DNA from: an uncultured Bacillota bacterium
GTDB lineage: Bacteria; Bacillota; Clostridia; Oscillospirales; Oscillospiraceae
Assembly: GCA_947385365.1 (NCBI GenBank)
Contig: CANDKT010000010.1
Coordinates: 1-37,346 of the forward strand
Length of the DNA stretch: 37,346 nt
Direction of reading: 5' to 3'
The notes beneath the pieces are model-generated. The model saw only the letters and a program-made list of their open reading frames with translations. It searched no databases and was not told where the DNA came from. Shown here in pieces: positions 35,041 to 37,346 of this stretch (positions are counted from its first letter, which is position 1; every line of letters begins with the position of its first letter). A program made the position numbers and the translations under genes.

Positions 35041-37346
35041 ATGAGAAGAAAACTACTGGCTATGCTGCTGGCTGCGGCTATGCTGATTCCTATGGGCACG
35101 CCTGTTCTGGCGGCGGAAAATGGGGGCGTGCCGTCTGCGGTGACGGAGGCGTCGGACGACGCTGACATCCCTGCGGGCGACGCCGCGGAAGAGGACGCTA
35201 TTTCCGCAGAGGATACCGTTGAAGATGACGTGATCCCCGCGGAAGATACCACGGAAGAGGATGTTATCCCCGCCGAAGACGCCGTTGAAGAGGACCTTGC
35301 GACGTCTTCCGACCCTGCGCAGGACGTCGATACCGTAGCGGATGGAACTTATTCCAACGTGGTCTATTGCGGTATCCCCGGTCTGGGTACGTTTGGGACC
35401 TTTGATTGGGACACGGACTTCACCAAATTTGTTCAGAAGCCCGACATGGAACACAGTTTCTGCATCGACGGCGCGGAGAAGACCTTGAAGATCTCCACGC
35501 CGGGCGCGGTGGACGAGGACGGCTGCAAGCCCGCCTCCGCCTACGCGCTCCAGAACAAATTGGCGGAAGGCTACGTGTACGACATCACCGTTGCCGACGG
35601 TATTGTCACCGCGGTGGAAGCGGCGACCGGGGTGGAAGGGACTGCTTCCAGCGTTTCGGAAACCGCAATCGTCGTGGACGGCAAGACGGTCGCTTTGAAC
35701 AGCGACACCAAGTTCTACGCGATCAGCACCAAGGCGGGCGGGGCGGAAGTCAGCGTAATCGACCGCTCCGCGTTGAAAGACAAGACCGTGAAGGTGTACG
35801 GCGACCCTGCCAAGGCGGTCTACCAAGCCTTTGTTGCGGAACCCTACGAGGCTCCCGTGACCGGCACGCCTGGTGTGAAGACGTTGAAAAACTTCCTTGC
35901 TACCGCACTGATGCCGGTTGGCACTTCTCTGTACATCTACGGCGGTACCTGGAACTGGGAAGACGGCGACAACTCCGAAGGTTTTGGTTCCAGTCTCCAA
36001 GGCCGGACCATCGGCATTCCGCAGAGCTGGATTGACTTCTTCCAGGAGCAAGACGCTGATTTCAGCTACCTGTCGCACCCCTTCACGTCCAGTTACTACC
36101 CCCACGGCGGCTGGAACCAGTACTACTTTGCCGGTGTGGACTGTTCCGGTTATGTAGGCTGGACCGTGTACAACATTCTGAACACGGAGTCTTTCCAGGA
36201 AGACCAGCCCTATTATGTGGGATATGCCAGCAACCGGGGGACGGAACTGGCGAAGGCTGGTTTTGGTACCACCACGAAGGAGTTCACCGCGGCGGATTTC
36301 AAACCGGGCGATATTTTCTGCATGAGCGGACACGTTTGGATCTGCTTAGGCGCGTGCCCGGACGGCAGTCTGGTGATCCTCCACTCCACTCCGTCTGATA
36401 ACAAGAACGGTACTGGTGAAGGCGGCGGCGGTGTTCAGCTCTCCGGTCTGAGCGACACGCCCAACAGCCAAGCCTATCGGTTGGCTGACTTCTACATGAA
36501 GAAGTACTTCCCCGAGTGGAGTGAACGCTACAACGCGGTTCAGAAAGACTATGACTCCTACGTTTCTATGGGCAAGAGCGGTTCCGGTAAGTTCTCCTGG
36601 AAGATCGGCGAGGGTGGTCTCACCGACCCGGAAGGCTTCCTGGATAAGAGCGCGGAAGAGATTCTGCAAGCGCTCTTCGGCGAGGAAGAAACCGTTCTGC
36701 AACCTGAGACCCCGCTGGCTGACGGCAGCTACACCAATGTCGTCTATGTAGGCGTCAAGGATTACGGAACATTCACCTGTCTCAAACCCAACTCTCGTTT
36801 TGACAAGGTTATCACGAAAGAGGACATGGTCCACCGCTTCTCCGTTGACGGTGCGGGTAAGACCGCGAAGGTGTCTGTAGCCAACAACTACGCGCTCCAG
36901 AACCTGTTGAACGAGGGCTACGTCTACGACATCACGGTTCAAGGCGGCGTAGTGACCGCGGCATCTGCGGCGTCCGGGGTGGAAGGGACTGCTTCCAGCG
37001 TTTCCGCAACCTCCATCACCGTAGGCAGCGAGAACATTGCGCTGAACAGCGACACGAAGTTCTATGTCATCAATCCCAAAGTGGGCGGCGCGGTGGTCAA
37101 CAGCGTTGATGCGTCCTATCTGAAAGACAAGACCGTAAAAGTGTACGGCAAGCCCGCTCAGGTAGTCTATCAGGCGTTCGTTGCCGAACCCTACACGCCC
37201 CCTGTGAACGGCGAACCTGGCCTGCGCACAATCAAGAACTATCTTGCTACCGCGCTGGAACCTGTAGGCACGTCTCTGTATGTCTACGGTGGCACGTGGG
37301 ATTGGCAGGATGTGGCATCCAGTCCGCAGGGCCGGACCATCGGGGT
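35041..37346 (+). CDS. Large secreted protein with tandem units and NlpC/P60-like catalytic core (3' end beyond window)
   Basis: At least 768 codons, open to the window end. A signal peptide (MRRKLLAMLLAAAMLIP, cleavage after LAA near 25) is followed by an acidic linker (about 27-100) of imperfect VIPAEDTTEED-like repeats. Unit 1 begins near residue 101 (DGTYSNVVYCG), with a beta-rich part (DITVADGIVTA, DKTVKVYGDPAKAVYQAFVAEPY) and then an NlpC/P60-like core with Cys368 in GVDCSGYVGW and His431 in MSGHVWICLG. Unit 2 begins near residue 561 (DGSYTNVVYVG) and repeats the same order until the end. Such enzymes are cysteine endopeptidases or amidases of cell wall. AGGAGG precedes ATG 35041. It is downstream of the dipeptide genes, consistent with release of wall peptides. 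Confidence 0.88.
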   Translation, partial: MRRKLLAMLLAAAMLIPMGTPVLAAENGGVPSAVTEASDDADIPAGDAAEEDAISAEDTVEDDVIPAEDTTEEDVIPAEDAVEEDLATSSDPAQDVDTVADGTYSNVVYCGIPGLGTFGTFDWDTDFTKFVQKPDMEHSFCIDGAEKTLKISTPGAVDEDGCKPASAYALQNKLAEGYVYDITVADGIVTAVEAATGVEGTASSVSETAIVVDGKTVALNSDTKFYAISTKAGGAEVSVIDRSALKDKTVKVYGDPAKAVYQAFVAEPYEAPVTGTPGVKTLKNFLATALMPVGTSLYIYGGTWNWEDGDNSEGFGSSLQGRTIGIPQSWIDFFQEQDADFSYLSHPFTSSYYPHGGWNQYYFAGVDCSGYVGWTVYNILNTESFQEDQPYYVGYASNRGTELAKAGFGTTTKEFTAADFKPGDIFCMSGHVWICLGACPDGSLVILHSTPSDNKNGTGEGGGGVQLSGLSDTPNSQAYRLADFYMKKYFPEWSERYNAVQKDYDSYVSMGKSGSGKFSWKIGEGGLTDPEGFLDKSAEEILQALFGEEETVLQPETPLADGSYTNVVYVGVKDYGTFTCLKPNSRFDKVITKEDMVHRFSVDGAGKTAKVSVANNYALQNLLNEGYVYDITVQGGVVTAASAASGVEGTASSVSATSITVGSENIALNSDTKFYVINPKVGGAVVNSVDASYLKDKTVKVYGKPAQVVYQAFVAEPYTPPVNGEPGLRTIKNYLATALEPVGTSLYVYGGTWDWQDVASSPQGRTIG
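35341..37346 (+). repeat. Tandem protein units within the NlpC/P60-like gene
   Basis: Two units of about 460 residues start at 35341 and 36721. DNA identity is high in places: GGGGTGGAAGGGACTGCTTC occurs at 35629 and again at 36976, followed by near-identical sequence. The offset differs from 1380 to 1347 bp because unit 1 has an 11-residue insertion before YALQN. This suggests a recent duplication or gene conversion. Confidence 0.85.

Overview
This 37.3 kb window looks like chromosomal DNA from a fairly GC-rich Clostridia member, plausibly Oscillospiraceae-like. The evidence is strong AGGAGG ribosome binding sites, a T-box leader on valS, S-layer-homology (SLH) domains, a two-subunit (PyrD/PyrK) dihydroorotate dehydrogenase, and several short helical proteins of the kind common in that group. 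No phage, insertion sequence, CRISPR array, tRNA or rRNA was seen. The taxonomic placement is inference.

Layout. 1-7.3 kb, mostly + strand: a WYL-domain regulator, a convergent small conserved protein, secA, a helical protein of unknown function, an alpha/beta hydrolase and another small unknown protein. 7.35-14.5 kb, - strand: a probable valS operon (T-box leader, valS, a secreted SLH/zincin/F5-8C protein, an aldo/keto reductase with ferredoxin domain, coaBC). 14.6-20.3 kb, - strand: a pyrimidine operon pyrC-pyrF-pyrK-pyrD followed by a DUF1622 membrane protein and a histidine phosphatase-acetyltransferase fusion. 20.4-26.9 kb, + strand: a 60-residue protein and gltB-gltD (glutamate synthase). 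26.9-28.0 kb: a small lipoprotein and a long noncoding stretch that appears to encode an independent structured RNA with its own promoter and terminator.

28.0-37.3 kb, + strand, is the most coherent accessory block: alanine dehydrogenase, DUF3870 protein, DUF819 membrane protein (interrupted by an in-frame TAA), transglutaminase-like protein, M20 dipeptidase, L-Ala-D/L-Glu-type dipeptide epimerase, and a large secreted protein with tandem units and an NlpC/P60-like catalytic core that runs off the window end. Together these suggest uptake and breakdown of peptidoglycan-derived dipeptides to alanine and glutamate, then deamination of alanine. The pathway reading is inferred from gene families and adjacency.

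The main observations to follow up are the putative ncRNA upstream of ald, the nonsense codon in the DUF819 gene, the dipeptide-recycling cluster, the phosphatase-GNAT fusion, and a strand-biased use of XTA-GG codon pairs.
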